Shown one piece after another: positions 28,174 to 38,607 of a stretch of DNA of 64,000 bases. Below the pieces are notes generated by a model. It saw only the letters and a list, made by a program, of their open reading frames with translations, searched no databases and was not told the DNA's origin. How positions within the stretch are numbered: position 1 is the first letter of the stretch; every line of letters starts with the position of its first letter. Where the stretch lies: contig NZ_MIJF01000056.1 in the NCBI RefSeq assembly GCF_001730235.1, forward strand, positions 25,413-89,412, read 5' to 3'. A program made the position numbers and the translations under genes. This DNA comes from Vulcanibacillus modesticaldus. Its GTDB lineage: Bacteria > Bacillota > Bacilli > Tepidibacillales > Tepidibacillaceae.

Positions 28174-28944
28174 ATGAATAGAAGTATTATCAGCTTAAAA
28201 AACGTAAGTAAACTTTACCATACTAAAATAGACGAAATTTTTGCAGTTAAAGATATTAACCTGAATATAGAAAAGGGAGAATTCATCAGTTTGGTAGGAC
28301 CTAGCGGTTGCGGAAAAAGTACTATCTTATCGTTAATCTCCGGTTTGTTTCCACCAACCAAAGGAAAAATATATATTGATGGACAAGAGGTAACTGGTCC
28401 TACAAGAAAAATCGGATATATGTTACAACAAGATTATTTATTAAATTGGCGAACCGTTGAAGAAAATATTTTATTGGGATTAGAAATTCAAAAGAGATTG
28501 ACCACTAAAAACAGAAACCAAGCCCTTCACCTTCTTGAAGAAATGGGACTAACTTCATATAAAGACTCTCATCCCAACCAACTCTCTGGAGGAATGAGAC
28601 AACGTGTCGCCTTAGTAAGAACTTTAGCGACTAATCCCGATATTTTATTACTAGATGAACCATTTTCAGCACTTGATTATCAAACAAGATTAAAACTTGA
28701 AGACTTAGTTGTAGAAACGATTCATAAGCATGAGAAAACAGCAATTTTAGTCACTCACGATATCAGTGAAGCTATTGCTATGTCAGATCGAATTGTCTTA
28801 TTAGGAAAAAATCCTGGACACATTAAAAAGGTATTTAATGTCCCCGACCCTATCCGTAATTCCCTTCCCTTAAAAGCAAGAAATGTGCCCGAATTCCAAA
28901 ACTATTTTCATTTGATTTGGAGTGAAATAGAAGATGATGAATAG
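28174..28944 (+). CDS. ABC transporter ATP-binding protein (SsuB/TauB-like)
   Basis: This is the ATPase of an importer of the nitrate/sulfonate/taurine class. The 256-residue protein has Walker A Gly-Pro-Ser-Gly-Cys-Gly-Lys-Ser-Thr, the Q-loop, the signature Leu-Ser-Gly-Gly-Met-Arg-Gln-Arg, Walker B Leu-Leu-Leu-Asp-Glu-Pro and the H-loop His (Val-Thr-His-Asp). It has a strong ribosome-binding site (GGGGGGGAG) and overlaps the permease gene by 11 bases. Confidence 0.93.
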   Translation: MNRSIISLKNVSKLYHTKIDEIFAVKDINLNIEKGEFISLVGPSGCGKSTILSLISGLFPPTKGKIYIDGQEVTGPTRKIGYMLQQDYLLNWRTVEENILLGLEIQKRLTTKNRNQALHLLEEMGLTSYKDSHPNQLSGGMRQRVALVRTLATNPDILLLDEPFSALDYQTRLKLEDLVVETIHKHEKTAILVTHDISEAIAMSDRIVLLGKNPGHIKKVFNVPDPIRNSLPLKARNVPEFQNYFHLIWSEIEDDE

Positions 28945-29758
28945 ATATTTGACGAAGGGTGCCAAATCTGAAGAACATGGGATTTTCCTATCCAAATTAA
29001 GACTTAATTATATATATATCAGGATTACGCAATTACTACTACTTATATTCCTATTAGGAACATGGGAATTAACAGTGAAATTAAAATTGATAGATGAATT
29101 TTTATTTAGTAGACCAAGTAAAATTTGGGATCTATTTATTGAAATGTTGACCACAGGTGAATTACAACACCATATCTATGTTACCTTACTAGAAACTGTT
29201 GTTGGCTTCATCTTAGGAACATTACTCGGAACAATATTGGCTACTTTAATTTGGGCTTCACCATTTATTTCAAAAGTATTAGAGCCTTATCTTGTAGTAT
29301 TAAATGGAATGCCTAAGGTTGCACTTGGACCAATTTTTATCGTAACCTTTGGATCCGGCTATACATCAATTATTGCAATGGCTTTAGCAATTTCAATTAT
29401 CATTACGACTATCGTTATTTACGGCAGTTTTAAGGAAGTTGACCCTAATTATCTGAAACTGGCCAGAACTTTTGGAGCAAAAAAACATCAAATATTTTTC
29501 AAAGTTATTTTACCTGCCTCATTTCCTACGATCATTGCTACTCTAAAAGTTAATGTGGGTCTATCTTGGGTAGGGGTGATTGTTGGAGAATTTTTAGTTT
29601 CAAAAGCTGGTTTAGGATACCTTATTATATATGGATTTCAGGTATTTAATCTAACGTTGGTCATGATGAGTTTATTCATAATAAGCATTGCAGCTACATT
29701 AATGTATCAAGCTGTTGCACTTCTAGAATCAAAAATTCTCTCAATAAGAAATCGTTAA
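28934..29758 (+). CDS. ABC transporter permease (SsuC/TauC-like)
   Basis: This integral membrane protein has 274 residues and about six hydrophobic helices, with the EAA loop in [10 protein letters not shown] near residue 175. Family features include Gly-Thr-Trp-Glu at the first helix and [10 protein letters not shown] just after it. It is coupled to the ATPase gene and probably works with the lipoprotein encoded at 24482. Confidence 0.92.
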   Translation: MMNRYLTKGAKSEEHGIFLSKLRLNYIYIRITQLLLLIFLLGTWELTVKLKLIDEFLFSRPSKIWDLFIEMLTTGELQHHIYVTLLETVVGFILGTLLGTILATLIWASPFISKVLEPYLVVLNGMPKVALGPIFIVTFGSGYTSIIAMALAISIIITTIVIYGSFKEVDPNYLKLARTFGAKKHQIFFKVILPASFPTIIATLKVNVGLSWVGVIVGEFLVSKAGLGYLIIYGFQVFNLTLVMMSLFIISIAATLMYQAVALLESKILSIRNR

Positions 29759-29783
29759 AAATAGCCTAGCGCTATTTTTTTTC
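29757..29783 (+). terminator. Terminator of the ABC transporter genes
   Basis: The stem AAAATAGC / GCTATTTT with a 4-5 base loop begins at the permease stop codon and is followed by a run of T. Confidence 0.8.
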
Positions 29784-29917
29784 ATGGTTTTTATTTATTT
29801 TTGCATAAATAAATTTTTTTGAAGGAATTTGGCATATTTTGACGAATTTAATACTGGATGTCCAAATTCATGTTAAAATAACACATTAGTTAATCAAGCA
29901 AGGAGACGTGATATGAT

Positions 29918-32050
29918 TTGAAAAGTTTAAGGGCTAAGTTAACTATCTTTATATCAGTAATGATTATAGTTGTATTAAGTGCTCAAGGGATTACAACTCT
30001 TTATCTCACACAAAAAGAACTCGAGAATAATGCCAAAGAAACTCTTTACAGAGAAGCACTTCAGATGAATGAATCGATGATCAACATTGAAAAAACATCA
30101 GCTTTATTAAAAGAAGAATTATTGGAAAAATATGACCAAAATATAAAAAATCAAGTTGAAAACGTAATTAGTATTCTAAATTATTACTACCAATTATCCC
30201 AAGAAGGTGTAATGACTGAAGAAGAAGCTAAAAAGGCAGCTATCGATGTGGTAAGAAGTGCCCGGTATGGCGATAGTGGATATTTTTGGATTGATAATAC
30301 TGATTATATCCTATTGGCTCACCCATATCTAAAGGATAAAGAAGGTAAGTATCGCGGAGACGTAAAGGATGTCAATGGAAAATTGATAATCAAAGAACTA
30401 GTTGATGGAGCTAAAAATAAGGGTGAAGTCTATGTTGACTTCTACTGGACAAAACCAGGGAAAGAAGGTACTTTCAAAAAAAGAGGATATGCCAAACTTT
30501 TCGAGCCTTGGGGCTGGGTTCCAGGTACAGGTAATTATGTAGATGATATTACCAAAGAAATAGATAAATTAGCTGCCAAGAATAGAATACTTTTACAAAA
30601 TAAGATTGATGAACTAAGCAAATCAGAGGACATCGTTATCTTAGATAAAGATGGAAAAATCTTGTATTATACTAATAAGAAAAAAATTGGAACGAAATTA
30701 AATCTTAAAGACCTTAATACAGGTGAAGATATCCTTACTAAAATTCTTAATACCGATAACGACTACATTGAGTACACGGTAAAAGATTATACTTCCGATA
30801 ATGCAATATCAAAGATCGCTTATGTATTGCATGACGATGAAAATCAGCGTTATGTTTTAGTTGCTAAACATACTAGCAAAGTTTATGAAGCTGTAAACTA
30901 TATTTCAAAACTTATAATTAGCATATTAATAGTTAGTGTAATTATTGCCATAGTTATCGTTATTATTATTGCAAGAAAGTTTACCAAACCAATTTTAGCT
31001 TTAAAAGAAGTGAGTAGAAAGGTTAGCAGTGGAGATTTAAGTTCTACTGTAGAAGTTACGAGTAAGGATGAACTAGGTGAACTACAACAATCTTTCAATG
31101 ATATGATTGTTAATCTTAGAAATTTAACAGCTAAATCATCAGATGTTTCTAAAGCTGTTGAAGACACCTCAAAAAACCTAGCAGAAATGATAGGCCAAAT
31201 AACAATTTCAATTGAACAAGTATCTACTGCTGTTGAAGATATAGCTAGCAACGCTTCAAACCAAGCCCTTGAAACAGAGCAAGGTGTTAAAAAAGTGACT
31301 CTTTTAGAAGAAAACACCAATATGTTATACAGTGAGTCTGAAGAAATGAAAAAGTCAGTAGATGAGATGAAATTATTAAATGATAAAGGTAAAAACGTTG
31401 TAGATGAATTAAAACAGAAACAAGAATTAAGTAAAATTTCCGTCGAAAAAATTAAAAAGGTTGTTACAATACTAAACGAACAAATAGAGTCAATAAATGT
31501 CTTTACCACAACAATATCGGATATTGCTAATCAAACTAACTTACTTGCATTAAATGCCGCGATTGAAGCAGCTAGAGTTGGAGAACAAGGAAAAGGGTTT
31601 GCTGTTGTAGCAGACGAGATTAGAAAATTAGCCGAAGAATCCAACCAATCTGCCACTGAAATCCATGATATTGTTGTTAATATCATCAATGATACCAAGG
31701 CAGCTATGGAGTCAGTTGCCGAGGCAGCTGAAGTAGCACTTGAACAAGATAAGTCTGTAAATCATACTCATGATATTTTTATGGATCTAAACAACACAAT
31801 TAATACCACAACCGAAAAGATTGAAAATGTTTATGCTAAAATTAAAAATCTCGAACAAGCAAAGAACGATGTTGTAGAAATTATTAATAATATTAACATT
31901 GTAACTGAAGAAACTGCTGCAACAACCGAAGAAGTATCTGCTTCTGTAGAAGAACAAAATGCATCTATGGAAGAAATTAATTCATATGTTCAAGAGTTAG
32001 CTCAAAAAGCTAAAGAATTAAAACAGTTGATCGAACTATTTAAACTATAA
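29918..32050 (+). CDS. Methyl-accepting chemotaxis protein with extracellular cache domain
   Basis: This transmembrane chemoreceptor has 710 residues. TM1 lies at about 8-27. A periplasmic-type single cache (sCache_2) domain spans about 35-220, with Ser-Gly-Tyr-Phe-Trp-Ile-Asp-Asn and [11 protein letters not shown]. A further membrane-proximal region (about 230-325) leads to TM2 at about 331-352 and a HAMP domain. The cytoplasmic signalling hairpin has the tip [10 protein letters not shown]. The ligand is probably a small organic acid, by family, but this is not shown. The start is TTG at 29918 behind AAGGAG. The nearby ATG at 29913 is in another frame and stops at once. Confidence 0.93.
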   Translation: MKSLRAKLTIFISVMIIVVLSAQGITTLYLTQKELENNAKETLYREALQMNESMINIEKTSALLKEELLEKYDQNIKNQVENVISILNYYYQLSQEGVMTEEEAKKAAIDVVRSARYGDSGYFWIDNTDYILLAHPYLKDKEGKYRGDVKDVNGKLIIKELVDGAKNKGEVYVDFYWTKPGKEGTFKKRGYAKLFEPWGWVPGTGNYVDDITKEIDKLAAKNRILLQNKIDELSKSEDIVILDKDGKILYYTNKKKIGTKLNLKDLNTGEDILTKILNTDNDYIEYTVKDYTSDNAISKIAYVLHDDENQRYVLVAKHTSKVYEAVNYISKLIISILIVSVIIAIVIVIIIARKFTKPILALKEVSRKVSSGDLSSTVEVTSKDELGELQQSFNDMIVNLRNLTAKSSDVSKAVEDTSKNLAEMIGQITISIEQVSTAVEDIASNASNQALETEQGVKKVTLLEENTNMLYSESEEMKKSVDEMKLLNDKGKNVVDELKQKQELSKISVEKIKKVVTILNEQIESINVFTTTISDIANQTNLLALNAAIEAARVGEQGKGFAVVADEIRKLAEESNQSATEIHDIVVNIINDTKAAMESVAEAAEVALEQDKSVNHTHDIFMDLNNTINTTTEKIENVYAKIKNLEQAKNDVVEIINNINIVTEETAATTEEVSASVEEQNASMEEINSYVQELAQKAKELKQLIELFKL

Positions 32051-32057
32051 AACATTA

Positions 32058-32093
32058 AAAAACTACTGACAAAATTCTGTCAGTAGTTTTTTA
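32058..32093. terminator. Terminator between the chemoreceptor gene and a small minus-strand gene
   Basis: The stem AAAACTACTGACA / TGTCAGTAGTTTT with a short loop is flanked by A-runs and T-runs, so it serves both converging genes. Confidence 0.9.
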
Positions 32094-32099
32094 ATTTAA

Positions 32100-32282
32100 T
32101 TAAAGATTACTAGCCAAGCGAAATTCGGTAATTGTTCCATTATTCAATGCTTTATAAAATTTTCCTTTCTCCATTAAAAAGCTAAGATCTGAATCCAAGT
32201 AACAACAAGCATAAAATAGTGGGTCGATATCTCTCAAATAAAAAGGCTTACCATCTTTAGTTTGGTATAACTTTTTCATCAC
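32100..32282 (-). CDS. Small hypothetical protein (about 60 aa)
   Basis: I do not recognise this protein. It has 60 residues (59 if the ATG at 32279 is used instead of GTG at 32282) and is aromatic-rich (Pro-Leu-Phe-Tyr-Ala-Cys-Cys-Tyr-Leu-Asp). It has no membrane segment. An AGGGGTG sequence lies about 12 bases upstream and a shared terminator lies immediately downstream. That arrangement supports it as a real small gene. Confidence 0.55.
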   Translation of the reverse strand: MMKKLYQTKDGKPFYLRDIDPLFYACCYLDSDLSFLMEKGKFYKALNNGTITEFRLASNL

Positions 32283-32518
32283 TTTATTATAACACCCCTA
32301 TTTATTTTATATCTGTATTATAACAATTTAGTTATATAACAGTCAATCATGAAATATGATTGTATTATTACAGATAAACCTAATTTTTTATAAAAAATCA
32401 TGATAAGGGATGTTAAGATTTTAAAAAAGAGATAACCACTTGGGCCATCTCTTTGAATCACATTTCCATTAATTTTTGCTTTTCATTCAAAATATATTGC
32501 ATTGTGACAGATATTTTA

Positions 32519-33928
32519 TTACTTAGCCAATTCATATATTGCCTGAGCATAAATTGCCGATGCTTTAACTAGGTCATCAATTTCAATATGTTCATCTTTC
32601 TGATGGGCAGTTTCGATTTTCCCTGGAAATAAAGGACCAAATGCAACTCCAACCTCTAAAGCCCTAGCATATGTGCCGCCGCCGATTGAAAGCAGTTTGG
32701 CTTCTTCACCCGTTTGTTCTTCATAAACACGTTTTAGTGTTCTAATTAATTGATGCTTATTATCAACATGATGTGGTTTTGAGTTATCAACATTTACAAG
32801 TGATAAATTCACAGCATTTGCCTTATCTTCAACTGTTTTCACCATCTCGTCAAAGGAATAAGTTACAGGATATCTAATATTAAGTTTTAACGTTACCTTT
32901 CCATTTTCCATATATAAAATACCTGGATTAACCGTTAATGCCCCTGTAATCTCATCCTTAAAGGCAATTCCCAATGTCTCACCATTATACTCATGGTATA
33001 GATAAGATTTTGTCCAATCCAACCATTCATTGATATTAATATATTTATTTAAACTAATTAAGAAATTGATTAATTCTAAACCAGCATTAACACCTTTATC
33101 TGGTTCCATACCATGAGCTGATACCCCATTAAGCTTTAAGATTAGTTGATCTTCTAGGCTTTCAATATCACCACCATGTGGATAGATACTTAGAAAAGTG
33201 TTAAATTCAGCTCTAATCTTATCGATGTTTTCATTATTACCTTTGAGCTTAACAATGGCAGAATCAGGTACCATATTAACCCTATTACCCGAAATAAAGG
33301 AAACTATCTGAAGTTTATTGATGTCCATCTGGTTAGTCTCTACTTTACCTTCTAAAGTTATATTGGCAATCCCCTTTTCAGCAATAATAATTGGAAAGTC
33401 TGCATCAGGTGCAAATCCCATAGTTGGCATTTCTTCTTGTTTAAAATAATGTTCGATACCACGCCAACCAGTTTCTTCATCTGTACCAAAAATAATTCGA
33501 ACCCTCTTGTTAAGTTGCAAACCTAAATCTTTAATAATTTTCATTGCATATATTGCCGCCATAGTAGGTCCTTTATCATCGATAGCACCTCTGGCGTAGA
33601 TTTTGTCATCCCTGATTTCAGCTGAATAAGGTGCAGTTGTCCATCCATCCCCTTCTGGAACTACATCAACATGGCACAATATCCCTATTAGATCATCGCC
33701 TTGTCCAATTTCCGCATGCCCTGCATAACCATCTAGGTTTTTAACCGTCATACCAAAGTCTTCACATTTATGTAAAACAAATTCTAGCGCTTCCTTTATC
33801 CCCTTGCCAAATGGTCCTTTTTCAACGACTCCACTTTCATCAAGAACACTTTTAATTCTAAGAAACTCTTGAGTGTCTTTAACTAAATTTCCTTTTATTT
33901 TTTCAACTTCATTTAACCAATTAATCAT
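32519..33928 (-). CDS. pepV: Dipeptidase PepV / Sapep (M20 family)
   Basis: This dinuclear zinc dipeptidase of the cytoplasm has 469 residues. Zinc ligands are visible in Cys-His-Val-Asp-Val-Val-Pro, in Gly-Ala-Ile-Asp-Asp-Lys-Gly-Pro (bridging Asp), in Asp-Glu-Glu-Thr-Gly-Trp-Arg-Gly (Glu pair) and in a later Asp-Ala-Asp. The C-terminal histidine lies in Thr-Ala-His-Gln-Lys-Asp-Glu-His. Length and order are those of PepV. It is monocistronic, and 33929-34145 upstream holds no gene. Confidence 0.93.
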   Translation of the reverse strand: MINWLNEVEKIKGNLVKDTQEFLRIKSVLDESGVVEKGPFGKGIKEALEFVLHKCEDFGMTVKNLDGYAGHAEIGQGDDLIGILCHVDVVPEGDGWTTAPYSAEIRDDKIYARGAIDDKGPTMAAIYAMKIIKDLGLQLNKRVRIIFGTDEETGWRGIEHYFKQEEMPTMGFAPDADFPIIIAEKGIANITLEGKVETNQMDINKLQIVSFISGNRVNMVPDSAIVKLKGNNENIDKIRAEFNTFLSIYPHGGDIESLEDQLILKLNGVSAHGMEPDKGVNAGLELINFLISLNKYININEWLDWTKSYLYHEYNGETLGIAFKDEITGALTVNPGILYMENGKVTLKLNIRYPVTYSFDEMVKTVEDKANAVNLSLVNVDNSKPHHVDNKHQLIRTLKRVYEEQTGEEAKLLSIGGGTYARALEVGVAFGPLFPGKIETAHQKDEHIEIDDLVKASAIYAQAIYELAK

Positions 33929-34145
33929 TTATTACCACCTATTAACCAAAATTTATTTTTATTTCTAACTATCAAGTTTAATAATAAACTAAGAAGTTTT
34001 CCACTATATTTTAACTCATAATTTCTTTTAAATTCCAATAATCTTTATAAAACTACGTTATTTAAAATTATTATTAAATAATATTTGCTTTTTTCAGCTA
34101 CCTTCGGTATCATTTTCTAGTAAAGCTTCAAACTAGAGGTGGTTG

Positions 34146-34520
34146 ATGATGAAAGAAACTCCAGAAAAAAAAATAATGCAAGAAATAGACAAGAAAAATG
34201 GTTTTGTTCTGATTTTATTTTCTACTCCTTTCTGAGGTAAATGTGAAATCGCGGAGCGATTTCTAGAAGAAGTAATACCTCAGTTACCTGAATTTCCAGC
34301 TTTTAAGTGCAATGTAGAAAATTCCACTGAAATCACAGAAAAATATCAGGTTACTTCTGCACCATCATTTAAATTATTTGTTAACGGTGAAGTAGTTCAA
34401 ACACTATTTGGAATGCGCTCACCTGATGACTTATACTACACTATAAAAAATTACGTCAAAGAGGAAGAAAATTATGCAGATGTTTGGGCTTCCTTATTAG
34501 ACGGTAGTGATGAAGCTTAA
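34146..34520 (+). CDS. Thioredoxin-like selenoprotein (UxxC active site, in-frame UGA)
   Basis: An open frame of 124 codons runs from ATG at 34146 (or 34149), behind GAGGTGG, to TAA at 34518-34520. It has one in-frame TGA at 34233-34235 (residue 30). The context is Ser-Thr-Pro-Phe-(TGA)-Gly-Lys-Cys, so the UGA replaces the first cysteine of a thioredoxin CxxC. Downstream the fold continues normally: Phe-Lys-Cys-Asn-Val-Glu, then Tyr-Gln-Val-Thr-Ser-Ala-Pro-Ser-Phe with the cis-proline, then Phe-Val-Asn-Gly-Glu and Leu-Phe-Gly. A hairpin of bacterial SECIS type follows the UGA. I read it as selenocysteine, giving a thiol-disulfide oxidoreductase. An ordinary translation would split it in two. 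Confidence 0.85.
34236..34264 (+). promoter_or_regulatory. Putative bacterial SECIS element in the thioredoxin-like gene
   Basis: Nine bases after the UGA, GAAATCGC (34245-34252) pairs with GCGATTTC (34256-34263). This gives an 8-bp stem with loop GGA, or 7 bp with loop CGGAG. The apical loop starts about 17 bases after the UGA and has G at its first or second position. Both fit the published bacterial SECIS consensus. Confidence 0.75.
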
Positions 34521-34526
34521 ATTAAC

Positions 34527-34562
34527 CTGCAGGAGTCTAATCGACTTCTGCAGATTTTTCTA
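34527..34562 (+). terminator. Terminator of the thioredoxin-like selenoprotein gene
   Basis: CTGCAGGAGTC and GACTTCTGCAG form an 11-bp stem followed by ATTTTTC on the plus strand. The 3' arm lies inside the last codons of the converging chemoreceptor gene, so the two genes share these bases. Confidence 0.8.
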
Positions 34563-36222
34563 TTTCTCTTAATAAGATCAATAACTGATCGACTAGCGCA
34601 TTGATCTCTTCTAAAATATCTCTATCTCGTGCCTGAACCACAATTTTTTTTCTTAATGAATTTACTTCTTTAATTTTGGTCTTAACAATTTGAGTGTCTA
34701 CAGATGTTATTTTTGTTAATTCATCTAGTTTGAGGAATATTTGATTCTGTTCTAAGTCGATTTGATTTGAATTTATTTCTGTAAAATTATAGACATCATT
34801 ATAAGCCCACCATTTAATTAAGCTAATATCCGTTTTTAACGAATTAAATAAAAGTTTAGAGGTTTTTATAGCTATGGAATCTGTATTTTTTTCACGTACC
34901 AATTCCATTTCCTTACTAATTTCTACTACGCTCTTTCCTAGCTTAGTAGTTTCCTCTTTTATATAAACAGTTTTATTTAGTGATTCATTAATCTGATGCA
35001 TGATGTCCGAAGTTGTAGCTGCTTGCTCTTCAGTAATCGCAGCAATATTAGTTGTTTCCTTATTAATCTCTTGAATTTTATCTAGCAATCCTGATATCTT
35101 AGCAATAGCTCTATCAGCCTGAGTAACGTTGTTATTAATATTTTTCGTTGATTCCGTTGACTCGCTTCGGATTATCGCAACCTCATCTTCGATTTTTTCG
35201 ATTATCTTGGATATTTCACTAACAGATTCAGCAGTTTGCTCAGCTAGTTTACGCACTTCATCTGCGACCACAGCAAATCCTTTTCCAGCTTCACCAGCCC
35301 TCGCTGCTTCGATTGAAGCATTTAGTGCTAGAAGATTAGTCTGGGAGGCGATACTTTCAATTAAGTTTGTAATGTTTTGAACGTCTCCCATTCTATTAAA
35401 AAGCACTTCGATATGTTCATTGGTATTGATAAACTTTTCTACAACTTCAACAAATTGTTTGATTACTTTTTCGATTGTTTCTCTACTTGAAACTGCTTCT
35501 TGTTCCATATCATTTGCCTGTTCTGCAACATTAGCTACAATATTTGCTACATTATGCACAGTACTTTCTAGTTCATTTATGTTAGTATGAATTCTATTGA
35601 TATAATTTACGGTTTCATCTACAGCTTCGAGCAAAAGACCGATTTGATTGTTATTTGCAATGGACTCCATCATATCTCCAAGACTTTGAATAAAATCAAA
35701 TTCAGCTTTACTTAAATAACCATCCAATGCTAATTGAGTATCGATAAAGAAAACCTTTTGAATAGCATTTACCATCAACGCTAGCTTTTCAGGTTGATTT
35801 CTATATTTGTTAATTAGTGATGGAATAATATACTCAAAAATACGAATTTCTGTTCCTGTACACCAATCATGGGTAAGGTTTAAACTTCGAAAATATTCCC
35901 CTCTTTGTTTTCTATTAATAAAATATTCTTCTGTAAAAACAGATTCCTTAAAACTTTTTATATATTTCTCAAATTGTTCAGCTAGGCCTCTTTCCTCCAT
36001 GAATTCTTGTAAGCCGGGAAATTGATAGAGGATCGATTTATAATGGTCGATAATTTGCTGTTCATATTTTGAAATATCTTTTGATACTTCTTCGATCAAC
36101 TCAACATCTTTTTTGTTAACTCGATAAAACTTCAATCTTCCCTCTAATTGGGTTGGGGCCTTATAATCAAGATTACGTTCTTTATGTACATATTTTTCCA
36201 CATTAATTTGTTTGCGGATCAA
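34537..36222 (-). CDS. Globin-coupled chemoreceptor (HemAT-like), soluble
   Basis: This is a cytoplasmic methyl-accepting chemotaxis protein with an N-terminal protoglobin-like domain (about residues 20-180) and a C-terminal signalling domain. The tip is [10 protein letters not shown]. No transmembrane segment is seen. In HemAT the proximal haem ligand lies in His-x-x-Ile-Gly-Leu-x-Pro-x-Trp. The matching stretch here is [10 protein letters not shown], with Phe in the ligand place, so haem binding is doubtful. A TTG at 36222, 11 bases after AAGGAG, is my chosen start; a TTG at 36249 is in frame but lacks a site. Confidence 0.85.
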   Translation of the reverse strand: MIRKQINVEKYVHKERNLDYKAPTQLEGRLKFYRVNKKDVELIEEVSKDISKYEQQIIDHYKSILYQFPGLQEFMEERGLAEQFEKYIKSFKESVFTEEYFINRKQRGEYFRSLNLTHDWCTGTEIRIFEYIIPSLINKYRNQPEKLALMVNAIQKVFFIDTQLALDGYLSKAEFDFIQSLGDMMESIANNNQIGLLLEAVDETVNYINRIHTNINELESTVHNVANIVANVAEQANDMEQEAVSSRETIEKVIKQFVEVVEKFINTNEHIEVLFNRMGDVQNITNLIESIASQTNLLALNASIEAARAGEAGKGFAVVADEVRKLAEQTAESVSEISKIIEKIEDEVAIIRSESTESTKNINNNVTQADRAIAKISGLLDKIQEINKETTNIAAITEEQAATTSDIMHQINESLNKTVYIKEETTKLGKSVVEISKEMELVREKNTDSIAIKTSKLLFNSLKTDISLIKWWAYNDVYNFTEINSNQIDLEQNQIFLKLDELTKITSVDTQIVKTKIKEVNSLRKKIVVQARDRDILEEINALVDQLLILLREIEKSAEVD

Positions 36223-36388
36223 AGGTAAATCATCTCCTTCAAAAGACAAATTGCTATAATATTTTGGATATTTTTCGGATATGAAGAATTTAATTTATAA
36301 AATTATGTTATCATTTTTTCATTAAGATTACAGTTACATTTTTTAATATTTATCTAAAATTCAGTTTGTTTTTAGCCTCATATCGAAT

Positions 36389-38131
36389 CTATATCAACTT
36401 TTTAAAAAAATATTTTGGAAAGTTTGGTGAATTGTAATAAGCGATTAAAAGTGTCCTTTGCTCCTTAATCATTCCATCCTTCAAATAACCTTCAAGGTCA
36501 TATTTTAATATATCGATCATTATATGTTTATGGAGCTCCTTTTCGTTTAAATCTAAGTTTTCAAACTCTCCCGATACCAAATGAGGTTTCTCTGCTAGTT
36601 CCCTAATCAATTGGTTTTGATCTTGTTTAGAGATTGTAAATTCCCACCAGGTTTTTCGTGGCTTATTTTTGTGATTCAAGAAATAATCAAACTTCATTAA
36701 ATCTAATACAAATTCCAAATTCTTGATATTACGTTCTAATAAAAAATCACGCAGTCTTACAAATAATGCTTCTAACTGATGACCTATCCTATTCCAACCT
36801 TTACCAGACCAATAATCCCCAAATTCTTGAAAAAAATCAAAAGGTGTATTAAATTCCACATTGATTAAGTATTCTACTGTCTTGTCCATTCGATGGGCAT
36901 TCCAATATTTTTCTAAAATATCTTCCATGCTTTTTATACGTATCACATCTTTAAAAGTTAACACATCATTTTGTAATACTTCATAAGGAGGTTTATCCAT
37001 ATATACATAACCATATTTATCCGCTTCTAGCCATATGGCCGTACCCCGCAATAATTTCAAAAATCCAAGTTGCAGTTCTTCAGGTTTAAGTGCAAAGACA
37101 TCGTTAAATGTCCTTTTAAAGGAGTTATAATCTTCCTTTGGCAATCCAGCAATTAAATCCAAATGTAAATCCATATTATTATTTTGTTTTAATTTTATTA
37201 CCGTTTCAGATAGCCTTTTAAAATTTTGCTTTCTGTTAATCAGTGAATTCGTATGTTCATTTGTAGATTGTACCCCTATTTCAAATCGAAATATTCCTTT
37301 TGGAGCGTTTTTTACCAAGAAATCAATTAACTCCGGCTTCATAATATCTGCTGTTATCTCAAACTGAAATACTGTACCCCTATGATTCTCAATTAGGAAT
37401 TTAAAGATTTCTAAAGCAAATTTCTTATGAAGATTAAAGGTTCGATCGACGAATTTTACAGTTTTTACACCACTATTGATGATCTTCAACAAATCATCTT
37501 TTACACGCTCTATAGTAAAATACCTAACATTCGTTTCAAGTGAGGATAGACAATAAGCACAAGAGTATGGACAGCCTCTACTAGCTTCAAAATAAACTAT
37601 TTTATCCTTTAGATTTCTTAAATCATCTAAATCATTATAAGGACTTGGCAATTCATCTAGGTTAGCCTTTTCTTGTGGAGGATTAATTATATAGCCATCT
37701 TGATTCCTATAAGCAACTCCAAAAACACTTTGATACCCAGTTTCCTTTTCTATCGCTTTTAATAATTGGCTAAATGTTATTTCCCCCTCACCATAAACGA
37801 TAAAGTCAATCTCCCTAACTCTTTTAAACCAATATGGGATATCGTAAGAAACCTCTGGGCCACCCAATACTATTTTTACCTCTGGCATTACTTTTTTGAG
37901 CATCTTAATTAAATCTATCGTCTCTTCAATATTCCATATATAACATGAAAAGCCGATTACATCAGGCTGTTTCTGATATAATTCACTAAGGATATTCATA
38001 AGCGGTTCTTTAATTGAATATTCAACTATTTCTATTTCTTTAAAATCACGTTGACTATATGCTTTCAAATATCTTAATGCTAAAGAAGAGTGAATATATT
38101 TGGCATTTAATGTTGTTAAAATGATCTTCAT
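36389..38131 (-). CDS. B12-binding-domain radical SAM protein (DUF4080 type)
   Basis: This 580-residue protein has an N-terminal cobalamin-binding-like domain (about 1-140: Ala-Lys-Tyr-Ile-His-Ser-Ser-Leu-Ala-Leu and Gly-Phe-Ser-Cys-Tyr). A radical SAM domain follows with the cluster motif CxxxCxxC in Gly-Cys-Pro-Tyr-Ser-Cys-Ala-Tyr-Cys near residue 192. A C-terminal region of the DUF4080 kind completes it. Members are thought to be methyltransferases or related enzymes of unknown substrate. It is monocistronic, and the exact reaction cannot be inferred. Confidence 0.85.
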   Translation of the reverse strand: MKIILTTLNAKYIHSSLALRYLKAYSQRDFKEIEIVEYSIKEPLMNILSELYQKQPDVIGFSCYIWNIEETIDLIKMLKKVMPEVKIVLGGPEVSYDIPYWFKRVREIDFIVYGEGEITFSQLLKAIEKETGYQSVFGVAYRNQDGYIINPPQEKANLDELPSPYNDLDDLRNLKDKIVYFEASRGCPYSCAYCLSSLETNVRYFTIERVKDDLLKIINSGVKTVKFVDRTFNLHKKFALEIFKFLIENHRGTVFQFEITADIMKPELIDFLVKNAPKGIFRFEIGVQSTNEHTNSLINRKQNFKRLSETVIKLKQNNNMDLHLDLIAGLPKEDYNSFKRTFNDVFALKPEELQLGFLKLLRGTAIWLEADKYGYVYMDKPPYEVLQNDVLTFKDVIRIKSMEDILEKYWNAHRMDKTVEYLINVEFNTPFDFFQEFGDYWSGKGWNRIGHQLEALFVRLRDFLLERNIKNLEFVLDLMKFDYFLNHKNKPRKTWWEFTISKQDQNQLIRELAEKPHLVSGEFENLDLNEKELHKHIMIDILKYDLEGYLKDGMIKEQRTLLIAYYNSPNFPKYFFKKLI

Positions 38132-38186
38132 ATGTTATCTTCCTTCTGTAATTAGTGTGTTGTTGAATAGAAATGGGCACGCTATA

Positions 38187-38214
38187 CAAAAAAACACCCT
38201 GACGGGTGTTTTTA
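38187..38214 (-). terminator. Terminator of infC-rpmI-rplT
   Basis: The stem AAACACCC / GGGTGTTT with a 4-base loop, followed on the minus strand by a run of T, lies three bases after the rplT stop codon. Confidence 0.9.
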
Positions 38215-38216
38215 AT

Positions 38217-38576
38217 TTATGCGTTTAATTTACCTTTAGCTAATTCAGCAAGCTCAGAAAAAGCCTTTGCATCATTTACAGCTAAATCTGCTAACATTTT
38301 GCGGTTAATATCAACACCAGCCACTTTTAAACCATGCATGAACTTGCTGTATGAAAGTCCATTCATACGTGCAGCTGCATTGATACGAGTAATCCATAAT
38401 TTACGGAAATCACGCTTACGTTGACGACGGTCACGGTATGCATAAAGCAATGATTTCATCACTTGCGCATTGGCAGTTTTAAATAAACGGTGTTTAGAAC
38501 CGAAATATCCTTTAGCTAATTTCAATACTTTCTTACGACGACGACGACTTACATATCCGCCTTTAACTCTTGGCAT
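38217..38576 (-). CDS. rplT: 50S ribosomal protein L20
   Basis: L20 is an early-assembling large-subunit protein that binds 23S rRNA. In Bacillus it also represses its own operon by binding the leader. The 119-residue protein begins Met-Pro-Arg-Val-Lys-Gly-Gly and has the basic N-terminal helix ([13 protein letters not shown]) and the globular C-terminal domain. Length is normal. It is the last gene of infC-rpmI-rplT. Confidence 0.98.
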   Translation of the reverse strand: MPRVKGGYVSRRRRKKVLKLAKGYFGSKHRLFKTANAQVMKSLLYAYRDRRQRKRDFRKLWITRINAAARMNGLSYSKFMHGLKVAGVDINRKMLADLAVNDAKAFSELAELAKGKLNA

Positions 38577-38607
38577 GTCTATTCCCTCCTAAATCGGATC
38601 TCTAATA

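Noticed and set aside
30898..31509. 203-codon minus-strand frame inside the chemoreceptor gene
   Set aside because: It is antisense to the HAMP and signalling region, which explains its composition, and shows no motif.
34146..34520. Reading the TGA in the thioredoxin-like gene as a nonsense mutation or pseudogene
   Set aside because: The stop falls on the exact active-site Cys position, the frame is otherwise clean on both sides, and a SECIS-like hairpin follows. A second UGA gene with the same features is in the window.
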